Shown here in pieces: positions 1 through 10,000 of a stretch of DNA of 64,000 nt (its first letter is position 1; each line of letters opens with the position of its first letter). Location of the stretch: the NCBI GenBank assembly GCA_000309945.1, contig CM001633.1, positions 704,723 through 768,722 on the forward strand, given 5' to 3'. The notes beneath the pieces were generated by a model. The model was given only the letters and a program-made list of their open reading frames with translations. It was not told the DNA's origin and did not search any database. The position numbers and the translations under genes were made by a program. Origin of the DNA: Leptolyngbyaceae cyanobacterium JSC-12. GTDB taxonomy: Bacteria > Cyanobacteriota > Cyanobacteriia > Leptolyngbyales > Leptolyngbyaceae.

Positions 1-68
1 CATCTATAAAAGCTCAACGCTAACTCTTCTGCTAAATTATCGTTTGTTCCAGTTTTTACTATTAGAAC

Positions 69-735
69 CTAGCAGTGATAAAGGTAGCCAAACCAAGTTT
101 GGAGTAGTTCGTCTAAACTTGCAGTAACCATTTTGTGTACTGATTTCACGTCTGCATCTGCATTAATTCGGATGATTGCCCTGGGATACTGTTCGTGCAA
201 CTGCTTATAGACAGCTCGAACTTTTTCGTGAAAGAGTAATGATTCTTCGTCGAAATGATTGTTTTGGACTCTGACTTTAAGACGCTCTAGCGCTATTTGT
301 GGAGACACGTCTAACCATATAGTAGTACTCGGTAATACTCCTTGCACACTAAAGTTGTTTAACCAATTCAAAATACCCATATTAAACCCACGACCGCCCC
401 CCCTGATATGCAAGAGTGGAGTCGATAAACCGATCGCACAGTACCAGATTTCCCTTTATTAGTTCAGGTTTAATAACTCTTGAAACATGCTCAGCACGGT
501 CAGCTTGGTAAAGCAACAACTCTGCGTGGGTGGATAGCTTATTGTTCAGTAGTAGTGAATGCAACTCTTTACCTAACTCAGTACCACCTGGCTCTCTTGT
601 TACGATAATCTTCTTCAAACCCTTTTCTATTTTCTCTTTCCAACCACTGGTTTCTAACCACTGCACTAGCATGATAAGTTGTGTGGTTTTTCCAGAACCA
701 TCTATTCCTTCAAAGGTTACTAACTTTCCGTTCAT
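69..735 (-). pseudogene. tmk: Thymidylate kinase, split by a one-base frameshift
   Basis: Phosphorylates dTMP to dTDP with ATP; phages carry it to raise dTTP supply. The N-terminal part (382-735, ATG at 735 with TAGGAA 8 bases upstream) has the P-loop [12 protein letters not shown] at residues 8-19, [10 protein letters not shown], and the DR dyad plus DSTLAYQG near residues 101-112. It then runs into RSWV and a stop. The C-terminal part is in another frame (open 69-413) and continues GGGRGFN, then IWLDVSP and a typical LID and C-terminal helix ending at 69. The join is a run of seven C on the plus strand (397-403, G7 in the coding strand); one more G, or a -1 slip, restores a normal-length enzyme of about 220 residues. 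Sequencing error, true mutation or programmed slippage cannot be told apart. Family assignment is certain, activity is not. Confidence 0.88.
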
Positions 736-742
736 AAAATTC

Positions 743-1045
743 CTAATCAATACTAATTCCACGGCAGCGCGTGGGGATTCCGTAACTAAATGTTGGTCTT
801 GCTAAAATGAATGCATCAAGCACCAGTACTTTACAATCCCACGGCAAAATAACGGATCGACCGTGACTTACAGTACTAAACCGACACGTTTGAGTTTCTT
901 GATCAAGCTTAATAAAGGGTATCTCTACCCAAATTTCTTTCTCTTCAAATGCCTGCTCCATCCATTGAGAAGGTACCTTAGCTTTTATAGGAGTTTGCAT
1001 ACTCGCATGTAACTCCAAATCACGTAAAGTTATTGGTTGTGTCAT
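743..1045 (-). CDS. Hypothetical protein, 100 aa
   Basis: I do not recognise this protein. It is soluble-looking, mixed alpha/beta, with no signal peptide or membrane segment. It starts [14 protein letters not shown] and ends TRCRGISID. Its ATG overlaps the stop of the upstream gene in a 4-base ATGA-type junction and its own stop lies 7 bases from the tmk start, so it is co-transcribed and probably translationally coupled in the leftward operon. It carries a [17 protein letters not shown] stretch that may form a beta-sheet edge. Function unknown; coding status rests on tight packing and an open frame without alternatives. Confidence 0.6.
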   Translation of the reverse strand: MTQPITLRDLELHASMQTPIKAKVPSQWMEQAFEEKEIWVEIPFIKLDQETQTCRFSTVSHGRSVILPWDCKVLVLDAFILARPTFSYGIPTRCRGISID

Positions 1046-1266
1046 AGTACTTCTTTCACACTAATAGACTGGGTACCAGGAATGTATACATACGTGGGGC
1101 TTTCAGTATCATTACGACAAAACTCTAAGACAATCATCCCAGTATGAATCTGCGTCTTGCGATACTCTCCAGTAAAGCAATGCTTACCGTCATGAACTTT
1201 GTAAGTTTTATTATTTTGTAGAGTTATTAATTCAGACAACTTGAACCGTTCAAGTTTTTGTGACAT
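1042..1266 (-). CDS. Hypothetical small protein, 74 aa
   Basis: Small unknown protein beginning MSQKLERFKLSELI. It is beta-rich in the centre (KTYKVHDGKHCFTGEY, then IHTGMIVLEFCRND) and looks like a small barrel or SH3-like fold, but I cannot assign a family. I prefer the ATG at 1266 over the in-frame GTG at 1269 because GGAGAA lies at a normal distance upstream of the ATG. Its end overlaps the next gene by 4 bases (ATGA), indicating coupled translation in the leftward operon that ends in tmk. Confidence 0.6.
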   Translation of the reverse strand: MSQKLERFKLSELITLQNNKTYKVHDGKHCFTGEYRKTQIHTGMIVLEFCRNDTESPTYVYIPGTQSISVKEVL

Positions 1267-1393
1267 CACTGTTCTCCATATTAATTTTATTAAGTTCGAT
1301 GGAGAGTTTTTTCCATCCGTTTTGTTCTAGGTAACCACTTGCAACTGTCAGGTCAGTAACATTGTTTGAGCCGTTCACAGCACAGATAACCAT
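1250..1393 (-). CDS. Possible 47-aa small protein
   Basis: This short open frame fills a gap otherwise empty of genes. It would encode MVICAVNGSNNVTDLTVA... and end TKT, with its stop 17 bases inside the next gene. Composition is protein-like (NGWKKLSIELNKI forms a plausible amphipathic helix) and a short end-overlap with the next start is typical of this operon. Against it: no clear ribosome-binding site precedes the ATG at 1393, and the frame stays open upstream only to a TAG near 1460. It could be real, a remnant, or chance. Confidence 0.35.
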   Translation of the reverse strand: MVICAVNGSNNVTDLTVASGYLEQNGWKKLSIELNKINMENSDVTKT

Positions 1394-1504
1394 GACTACT
1401 GCAAGTTTTATGGCAACGTATTTATCGAGGGTTATTAGCCTAAATGCATATAACCACTATGAGCGTTTTTGCACTCTGTAAATCTTTTTAGGAATTTCTT
1501 TAGG

Positions 1505-1735
1505 TTATCTTTGCTTTGCATTTGCAATCTCATTCCTTTTCTTCTGTGCCTTAGTCATCCAATCTGCTGGAACATGCTTTCGAAACCAGTAGTAAACAGT
1601 GTTTTCACTAACACCAGCTTGTTTAGCAATTTCTTTCACTGAGACTCCCTTCTCGTAACAGGTAAATGCTGCGAGGTACTTTTTATCTCCACTCTGCATT
1701 TGGGTTGAATACTCCTTGTTCTTGATTATAGTCAT
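1505..1735 (-). CDS. Helix-turn-helix protein, 76 aa
   Basis: Small DNA-binding protein. Residues about 30-52 (GVSVKEIAKQAGVSENTVYY) form a textbook helix-turn-helix of the resolvase/terminase-small-subunit type: a basic first helix, AGVS turn and a recognition helix ending in YYWFRKH. The C-terminus is strongly basic (KAQKKRNEIANAKQR). The start at 1735 lies 53 bases inside the end of the 340-aa upstream gene; an alternative ATG at 1699 also overlaps it, so overlap is unavoidable. It could be a small terminase subunit, a packaging-site binder or a regulator. The terminase large gene is far away at 48424, so its role stays open. Confidence 0.65.
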   Translation of the reverse strand: MTIIKNKEYSTQMQSGDKKYLAAFTCYEKGVSVKEIAKQAGVSENTVYYWFRKHVPADWMTKAQKKRNEIANAKQR

Positions 1736-2705
1736 CCGACAAATAACTTTTTCCTGGTGGCTTTAGTCGTGTGTTGTAACTTGTATTGGGTGGGTGAACC
1801 AACCAGCCTTGGTCAAAAGCATTAATAAACCCGAATTCTTGAATCCAGTATTCGCCATACAGGAATAGATGAACTTCTTCTACGACTCTGATAACCGGAA
1901 CAAGTTCAGGTAGCATGGTTATTTCATTAATAACTTCTTCTTCTAAGTAAGGACGAGTAATACTTGGAGCAACTACTCGGATAATTGGATGCGTCAAAGC
2001 GTAAGGAGCTGACCCTGAAACTTCGGTAGTAGAAGGAGCTGTAGGATTTCCTAAAACTGCACCTGCTTCCGATGGTGACTGTCGAGCACAATCGTCAGTT
2101 CTCTCGTGGGTAGCTTGAATTGAACCACCCGACGAACGTATTTCAAAATTGAATCCACTGACAGAAGAAGTAGCACGAAGTCCCCACAATCTTCCGGCGT
2201 TTACGTCTAAACTTATTAACTCACCCAAAGTTTGCTGACTAGTGATTACCCCTTCGGAGTTAAAGAGGTAAACACGATCGCTGGCTGTACCTTCAGAAGT
2301 TGGTTTTGACATTAATTGCCAAACAACACGAGTTACTAGTGTGTCTGTCCACAACTCAGTTCTGTGGTTAATATTGGCTGTATATTCCCAACCATAGAAG
2401 TCATTAAACTCTGCAAGCTCTCCTGCATCTGCTCGAAGTTTTTGAGCACTATAGACTTTCTCAATAAATTCTCTCTTTAGAGCGTAATGATGTGAAAACG
2501 TATCTGGGTGCCCGGTCGGTGCTCCTGGCATCACTTGTAATTCCAAGTCAGTACCATGCTCTAGTTCTGAAAATTCTCTCTGTAATATCTCATCTTGATA
2601 ATTAATCCACTCTTGGGCAACAACCCAGTCCATTTGTAGAGTTGGGTCATAGATTACTCGCTCTCTAATTCTTAGGTCGAGTAAAGGTTCACTTCTATCA
2701 ACCAT
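1683..2705 (-). CDS. Hypothetical virion-associated protein, 340 aa
   Basis: Unrecognised. Acidic N-terminal half with many aromatic residues (DPTLQMDWVVAQEWINYQD, then NDFYGWEYTANINHRTELW), a serine/glycine-rich middle and a C-terminal part with YLEEEVINEI and IRVVEEVHLFLYGEYW. There is no signal peptide or membrane segment. It begins 11 bases after the PAAR-like gene ends, so it is in the same transcript. By position it could load onto, or be carried by, the PAAR tail tip, as tip-proximal genes often are; that is inference from neighbourhood only. Confidence 0.6.
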   Translation of the reverse strand: MVDRSEPLLDLRIRERVIYDPTLQMDWVVAQEWINYQDEILQREFSELEHGTDLELQVMPGAPTGHPDTFSHHYALKREFIEKVYSAQKLRADAGELAEFNDFYGWEYTANINHRTELWTDTLVTRVVWQLMSKPTSEGTASDRVYLFNSEGVITSQQTLGELISLDVNAGRLWGLRATSSVSGFNFEIRSSGGSIQATHERTDDCARQSPSEAGAVLGNPTAPSTTEVSGSAPYALTHPIIRVVAPSITRPYLEEEVINEITMLPELVPVIRVVEEVHLFLYGEYWIQEFGFINAFDQGWLVHPPNTSYNTRLKPPGKSYLSDDYNQEQGVFNPNAEWR

Positions 2706-2716
2706 GTTTAATAAGA

Positions 2717-3016
2717 CTAACCAATAAATGTATCTTTAGAACCCACACGGGTAATACCACAACGAACTGGGTCACCCACACGAGCCATCTGACGCCCTTC
2801 GATAAACACTTTAGAAGACCCTCTCAAAATCCGATTCGGGCAAGGGCAGCAACTACCACAACAATTAGTGCAAACACCTCCATTGAGAGTAGCTTGCCGC
2901 CCATTAACAAATACACTACGTGCTCCAGTTATTACCTGCCCATTAGGGCATCGTTTTTTCTTGCAGTTACAAATACAAATAACTGGATCTCCTACACGTA
3001 GCGCATTAATACCCAT
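2717..3016 (-). CDS. PAAR-like tail-tip protein
   Basis: Likely the sharpened tip capping the central spike of a contractile tail, where PAAR proteins help pierce the envelope. The sequence shows the two symmetric PAAR-type half-motifs: INALRVGDPVIC near residues 3-14 and GRQMARVGDPVRCG near 75-88, with VFVNGRQATLNGG and KVFIEGRQ between them. Length (99 aa) fits the family. It is very cysteine-rich (11 Cys, including CTNCCGSCCPC near 48-58), which suggests Cys-based metal binding at the tip rather than the usual His-rich site. It stands in the leftward operon, separate from the plus-strand baseplate genes at 32-45 kb. Confidence 0.8.
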   Translation of the reverse strand: MGINALRVGDPVICICNCKKKRCPNGQVITGARSVFVNGRQATLNGGVCTNCCGSCCPCPNRILRGSSKVFIEGRQMARVGDPVRCGITRVGSKDTFIG

Positions 3017-3018
3017 TA

Positions 3019-3687
3019 TTAACTCTCTAAAACTGCTGTAATTGCTTCAGTTACTTCTGGGTCATCAGACTCCAACTCAATTGTATCTTTTTCATCTTCA
3101 GATAGAACCTGAACAGGTTTATCAACTTTCTCAACTTTGGTTACCTGAATTCCAGGAATCTTGTGCAGGTATTCCGTTAGAATTTCTTCGGACGTAGACC
3201 CAACAAATGCTCGAATGTTGTGTCTAAAGTGAATCAGGTTGGATGCAATTTGATTAAGCTTTCCTTCAATATAGGTATTCTCATCTTCCCTTAGCTGAGA
3301 AGTCCGGTCTAACGTCTGATGTAACAGTGCGACTTCGAGTCTAAGCTTACGCAATTTTTCTTCTGTCACTGACTTTATTTGAGGATCGATGATAGTCAGC
3401 ACTCTTTGTTCGGCTTCTGCCAGTAAGTTGAGAACGGTTTGAAATGCGTTGAAGCGATTAAAAACGTCAGGACCCATAGCGTAGTATTTGATTGCGCTAC
3501 TCTCAAAATCTCTAGGGGAGTTAACCAAAACTAGGTCACTGTGTTGAAGCCAGTGTCTCCCAGCCATGATTTCAATATCTCCGGTTTTTTTAAAAGTAAC
3601 GCTGCTTTCATTCAGCTTTAACGTAGGCTCTACGGCTACTAAAAACTGCCAAGCCATCTTGAGACGGCTAAATAAACGGTTACACAT
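3019..3687 (-). CDS. Hypothetical protein with coiled-coil segment, 222 aa
   Basis: First gene of the leftward operon, 2 bases before the PAAR-like gene. I do not recognise a family. Residues about 85-150 are strongly helical (LLAEAEQRVLTII, VTEEKLRKLRLEVALLHQTL) and should form a coiled coil; the C-terminus is acidic (LSEDEKDTIELESDDPEV). The N-terminal part contains TFKKTGDIEIMAGRHWLQ. No clear Shine-Dalgarno is seen before the start; an internal ATG at 3657 is an alternative. Position next to the PAAR tip hints at a structural or chaperone role, but this is inference. Confidence 0.6.
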   Translation of the reverse strand: MCNRLFSRLKMAWQFLVAVEPTLKLNESSVTFKKTGDIEIMAGRHWLQHSDLVLVNSPRDFESSAIKYYAMGPDVFNRFNAFQTVLNLLAEAEQRVLTIIDPQIKSVTEEKLRKLRLEVALLHQTLDRTSQLREDENTYIEGKLNQIASNLIHFRHNIRAFVGSTSEEILTEYLHKIPGIQVTKVEKVDKPVQVLSEDEKDTIELESDDPEVTEAITAVLES

Positions 3688-3756
3688 GAGCGGTAGTTGT
3701 TTAGGACAATTTCAGTATCACTCACATTGCTCACTTCGTACTACCGTAACTATTAA

Positions 3757-3993
3757 ATGTCTTCTTTAGTAAAGTCTAATCGGAAACGTTTAGCTGAAAT
3801 ACGTCAGCAAACGAACATGACTGCCGCCGAAATCACAGCCAGGTTATTAGATTGCTATGAGCTTGAAGACCTCTCGTTTTTAGTGAGCAGGATACGGCAT
3901 GTTCGAAACGATGGGTTTTTCACACCTAAGCAGATCACTCAGTTAAGTGTGCTTGCTACACAGGTGTCCACTATTCTTAAGCAACTTCACTAA
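3757..3993 (+). CDS. Hypothetical small protein, 78 aa
   Basis: Small helical protein (SNRKRLAEIRQQTNMTAAE, ITQLSVLATQVSTILKQL). It has no membrane segment or recognised motif. It is the first plus-strand gene after the divergent 69-base gap that must hold promoters for both the leftward operon and the late plus-strand block, and it ends 9 bases before the giant gene at 4003, so the two are co-transcribed. No Shine-Dalgarno is evident. It might assist the giant protein; function unknown. Confidence 0.6.
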   Translation: MSSLVKSNRKRLAEIRQQTNMTAAEITARLLDCYELEDLSFLVSRIRHVRNDGFFTPKQITQLSVLATQVSTILKQLH

Positions 3994-4002
3994 CAAAGTC
4001 GT

Positions 4003-7000
4003 ATGAACGAAGATTTAGATATTGAACTAGAGAAGGAGGAGGAAAGTTCTGTACGACCGACAGATGAAAGTGCTATTGAAACGGAATCGCCTGCCAGTCG
4101 TTTTGTAAATGACTTTGAGGATACTCTTAAAACCGGAGATCCCTTTAGACTTGTTCAACGTGTAGCTCGGACAAGCACAGAAGTTTTAGCAGATGCTAAA
4201 CCAGACTCGCGCTCTGGGTTGTTCCCCCTTTCTCAGTCTGCTAACCAAGCAATGCAGTCGATGGGAGAGCGTGTTGTTCAATCTGCTCTTTCCACAGAGC
4301 AACCATCAAGACTTCGGATTTCAGGTACACAAACTTCTCGTCTGCAAGGTTTTACATCTAGAGCACTTGCATCTGATTACCAATCTTTATTGGAACGTCC
4401 AGGTGAGTTTAAGGCTACTTTTTTCCAGTTTCAACAAGAGTCCGTTGTTAGCTCATTATTAAAAAGAACAGACCCAACAACTTTAATAACACAGAGAGCA
4501 GCCTTTACCAGTCCTCGCGCAGATCAAACTACTGCTGAAATTTTACTCGGCAACGAACTCACCTATGCTGCTGGGGCTGCATTAAGATTGCCTACGCACA
4601 ACGTGTTAGGTGTTCAATCTTATGCATCTTTTCACCCTAAAGTAGGCTATGTCGGGGACTCCCAAAAAGGATTCACTGCATTCCTGGGAACTCAAAATAT
4701 TACTCCGGCGTTACAGGGTAACAACTCTCTTGAAACGTTGATGACTTTCACGACACCAGGAACCAGAGCAGTTACTACTAGCCCTACATCTTTTGTAGAA
4801 CAGAGTATTGCTCAAGAAATTTATCAGCTGACAAACTCAATCTCCGACTTGGCTAACCAGGAAGGAGTTTACCGTCCAGGACAACTTAGACGTTATCTCA
4901 CACAAAACCAAGTGCAAAGAAATTTTTTGTATGTGGAGCAAGAGATTCATCAACGTATTACCCAAGCTCTGACTGCTGCTGCATTTAACGCTGCTTCGAA
5001 AAAAGACAAAGTTGTAATCAGCATGGGTGAGATTTCACTCTTATTAAAACAGTCTAAAAACTCCACGTCTCTGCTTCAGGCGATCGCTCAACTCGCTAGA
5101 GAGAACAGGCTAAACATTATTACGGACAGTAAACGGGTTAATAACTTCTTCGATGAGTTACGGTCAAACCCGGTACTATCACATAACCGTGCTCTAGTAG
5201 ACTTGTTGCTTCAGACAGGTTCACTTAAAGTTGCAACTACTGGTTACCAGCATGACAAAACTGTTGCCATTTTTGGAGAGAGTAATCAGCTTCGCTTCTT
5301 TAACGTTGGTTCTGCAAACTTTTCTGCCGATTCTATGACGGCAGTTAAAGACCTTGGAGCCAATCGCGAATACTTTGATAGTGCTCTGGCTATTCTCAAA
5401 CAGCAACCGAATTCATTTGACAACAACGCTCCACTAAACCTAGATGTAAACTTAATGCTAGGTAGTGGACCGTATGCAGACAATCTCAGAGCAGCCCCGG
5501 CTGCTGAAGCATATCTTAAGCATTTAGCTCCACAACTGTATAACCATTACTCAAACTTGTCTGCAGGTTGGTTGCAATCTAGAACTATTTATCACACAGG
5601 TTATTTAGCTGAACGGCGTGCTGATCCAACTAAAGTAGAACAACTTAGGCAAGGTCTTGAAGTACTGTCTCAAGAATTAGGTGGGTTACTAGAAGTAACT
5701 GGACGTTACTCGACTGACCAGGGTAAAGCTACCCAAGTCGGGTTAACAGTTAGAGTTAAAGCACTTGGCTCTTCTTCTGTACAAACAACCCTTAAATTAA
5801 GCGTTGACAGGTATGGCAACGTTATTTTACCTGAGACAAATAAAGTTATTCCTGGGTCTGTATTTGTCAACAAAACTTCACAAGTAAGACGAGTAGTCGG
5901 AAGAGATGTAGCACCTGGCGCGTCTGCTCAATTAACGGGGGTAGAAACTGCTGTTGGTCTGATCGGTACTATCAGTCGAGAACTGAGTTATCAGGCAAAG
6001 TTTGGAATTGTGGACACTCTTTTTGAGAGGATGGGAACGACTCAGTTCCAAACGCTTAAATCTGCGAGTCGAACACTTCTGGCAAAAAGTATTCAGGCAT
6101 CAAATGAGGTTTTCAAAGGAAACCCACAACTTAATTTAGTGAGTCTCCTTTCTGCCTTAAATACTGATGAACTTGATGCTCAATTTGGACCTACATTATT
6201 AAATGCTCAACAGTTTTTAGCTACAGGTGACTCATCTTTACAGCTAACTGACAAGGAAAAACAGCAACGTTTTAAGGCGCTTCAATCTGTATTCTCAGAG
6301 TTTTCAGAACCTAGTAACTGGTACTCAGATAACGTAGATGATGTAGCTGCAAGACGCTTACTCCAAACACTATCAACAGACACTAAAGGTTTATTAACAG
6401 ACCTTAAACTAGCTTTGGTTCTTTCTACTGAAGAGGGTAGAAGACAGTATCAAGCTATTCAGAATACGCAAGCACGTCGTTTAGTCCAGGATCTTACTGC
6501 TCCATTTCTAGCAGCGCATGAGTTAGGTTACTCAGCTATGCAAGGGCAAGCACGTTTGCCTATTTATGCTGAATCTGAGATTTATGACACAAGTACTGCT
6601 TACGGAAAGGTATTAAACTCAGGGTTTCTAAACCCAGCTTTAGTAAAACCAGGTACTAAAGTTGGACAACCTGGACAGTACTTTCGTCCAGTTGGTGCAA
6701 CTTCCCATGCTAAAAAGTTGTCACTACCTGGATTTGGTAATATCCGCCAACTTAATATTATCGACGCTGATATATCCACGGGTGCGGCAGTTACCTATGA
6801 CATTAAGAGACTTTTCTCATCAACGTCTGGTTTAGCCAGGATAGAAAAAGAGCAATACATTCAGCAAATGCACCAGGTGTTTAATAACCTGGGAATTGAA
6901 GCTCCAGTCATAGAAACAGATGAAGTACAATATCTGTTGCCTTTCACAAAAGCTGAACAGATACCTCAACGTTTGAAAAATGTTGTTGGCTCACGCCCTG

Positions 7001-10000
7001 CTTTAGATGTAAACCCAGAGTTAGTGCGAAAGTTAAGGTCTCTTCAACAAGTTAAGCTTGGTGCTTCTTCTCTGTTAGCAGGTAGGTTGCGTGAGGTATT
7101 GCCGCAAACCCAATTTGAGGAGTTAGCAGCTAAAGCAACGCAGGACTTCGCTTCTGTTCAAGAATATTTTCGCTCGTCGGAGTTAGACCCACTTAACACA
7201 CAACGTGGGTTTATCGGACCACGTTCGATGAAACGTGTGGCGATCGTGGGTGGTGTGTCTTTAATTGGGGATTCATCTTATTTGAACTCTGGGTATGAAC
7301 TGTACGCTGGTGATATGCAGCGCATGACTGTAAAAGTTTCTAGTCGCCAGGTCACAAACCAACTTCAGACTCAAGCATTACTTTCCAAGTACCTTGCGCC
7401 CGGAACCACTATATTCAGTGCTCCTGTTACTCTTGCTGATAATGAGTCGTCTAGTTTACTAGCCGCATTACAACAATCTCTCGAAAGTACTGGGCAGGCA
7501 GTCACGGTTACCACGCTACAACGAGCTTTAGAAACTTATGAAAACGGTAAGTTCAAAAACGTTCTTGTCAAAAGGGATGGTTCCAGGTATCGACTTTACT
7601 ATCAAGAAGGTCTTTACTCCCCAACAAAAGATGGGTACGAACGGATAGGGTCATTTGACAAAGATGGATTAATAACAGTTAGAGGCGTTGGTACGCAACA
7701 AGATACTTTGTGGGGTAGTCGTCACCAACCTATAACCTTAAAGTTTCAGGCGTTTAATAAACGGCACCAAGCTGGTATATCCGTTATCACTAGTGCCCCA
7801 TCCATTCAAGTCTCGGATTCGGGCACAATGATTGTTTCAACAGATGTTTTAACAGTATGGGAACCTGGAACAGGGTCCAGACCAACCGGAGCTGGTTTGG
7901 TAAAAGGACCATTCTCAGTTATTAAACCAGAGATCTTCAAAGATATTGATAAACTGGTTTCTCAGAGAACGTCCTTAAAACCTCAAGCACTTGCCAATGA
8001 AAGTTTATATGGGTTATTTGGACACGGACATTTCAAAGGGTTTAACTACGAGACTGGATTATATTTACTTTCTCAGCAAGATACTCGCGAAGCCGTTGCT
8101 CAGTTAAGCGGTCAACAAGTAGCCCAAAGTTTGTCTCTGCTATTTTTAGGTGACGAACAGATTAGGGCAGCGCTTCAAACTCAACTTAAATCGTCAGGGC
8201 TTGACCTAGCCGCTGACGCAATAAGTCACGTAAAAGCGACAGATTTTGCACAACTAAAAAACGGTAAACCTTCTACTGCATTAGGTAGAGTTGCATTAGG
8301 TCTAACTTCTCTCTCAGATTTACCAACGGCTGCACAAGATGCATCAATAGGAAGTCTAGCCTCGGTCAAACAAACGGTACTTCGGGCATTACAGAACGAT
8401 TCCCAAGCTATTCAAGTCTTAGAAACTCAGACTAGAAAATTAATCAATACCGTTATTAATTCCCCTGAGTCTGCAATTCAGTTCTCTTCAGGAGAAGTAG
8501 TTCTAAACGAAAGTAATTTGGTTGCTAGAGGCGCTGGATTACTCGCCCACTTGTCTTTCGTAGGACAGCAGTTATTTAATCCAGCTATTACGCCTGGTCG
8601 CTCAGTTAATAAACTTTACGAGCGAGATTTATCAGATGCTCAAAAGTATATTACAGATGTTGCCTACCGAAATGTAGTAGATACGGTAGCTGCGACTGCG
8701 GGGATGAGTTTACCTGCTCCCTCTCCTAAAAATAGACAAGACATCCAGAGAAAGCTATCGCTTTTACAAGCAATGATTCAGAATGATGTCGTGATCGAAG
8801 ACATCAAAGATATTACTGTTAGCCGATCGCTTGTGCCAACAGGCATGAAAGACGAAGCGGCTATGGAGTATCAATACCTTTTAGGTATGAGCAGTTCATA
8901 TCTAAAAGCATTTACAAAAGTAGGAGGTGGATCTCAGGCAAGTCAAGAATTGCAATCTGCATTTGCGCGATTGTTAGGTTCATTCAGAGTTGATTTGCCC
9001 TCTGCTAACGCACAGTTAGGCTATCGATTAGCCTTACCGGGAGAAGATAGCCAAGCATTTTTCTCAACACTTGCTCAAGACACACAATCGTTACTACTTT
9101 CTTACACAGAGTTAGGAGAGAAGTTAAATCTGGTTCAGTCTTCTATTGAGGAGGTTACGACAGCTAAAGGCAGTACAGCCTTGCGCCGTTTGCAACGCTT
9201 TCAGCGACTTGCAACAGGTATGACCGCTGACGGAACTTCTCAATTGGAAGCAAGAGCTATAGCTGCTAATAAACTTTTCAACTTATCTTACTTTTCAGAT
9301 CAAAAACCGGAAGACTCGAAAGCGGCAAAGCTGCAAGTCTCCCATTTAAGAAAGACCCTAAGTATCCAAAATACCTTTGCGCCTGGTGAATCTGCACTAT
9401 CAATTACAACCCAGGTTGTTAGAAGAGCGTACCAGTCTTATCAAGAAGACCGATTCTTCCGTAAACAGAATGGTCAAATACAAACAAGCTTCCAAAGCTT
9501 TGTATCTGAAGGTTCAGGTGGACGAGTTGCTCAGGCATTGGAAGAAAAATACGGTTTAATAACGGAACTAGCACAGGATTCATTTCGTATCCCTGGTGTT
9601 CCGCTCACGGATGATACTGCAATTCTTGACACTAGGATTGCACAACGAATCCAACGAATTAATGAACGGTCATTAAATTCGATTCAGAACGCTTACGACA
9701 CATCTATATATAAGGAATTTGTTCAAGGTGCTCTCAATCTTGAAAGTAAACTTCAAGTTCAAGCAGCAAACGATCGCTCAAATCAAGTAAGTCGTGTTCT
9801 TCAAGAAATACAAAACACTAAGCAGGTTATCTTACCTCAATTTACGGCTGAAGCAATAACCGAAGGGGAAAATGTAGGACGCTACCGACTTAAGATGCTT
9901 GACCCTGGTGAATACGATCCAACGGTAGGAGTCATGATGGGTACTGACATCCTTCGTCGTGCTCCTCTTTTATTCCCACAATATACAGATGAGGCGTTGC

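Noticed and set aside
1-68. Minus-strand frame reading VLIVKTGTNDNLAEELALSF directly after the tmk stop
   Set aside because: It looks protein-like but has no ATG, GTG or TTG start before the sequence, shares the tmk frame past its TAG, and runs off the window; cannot be called from what is visible.
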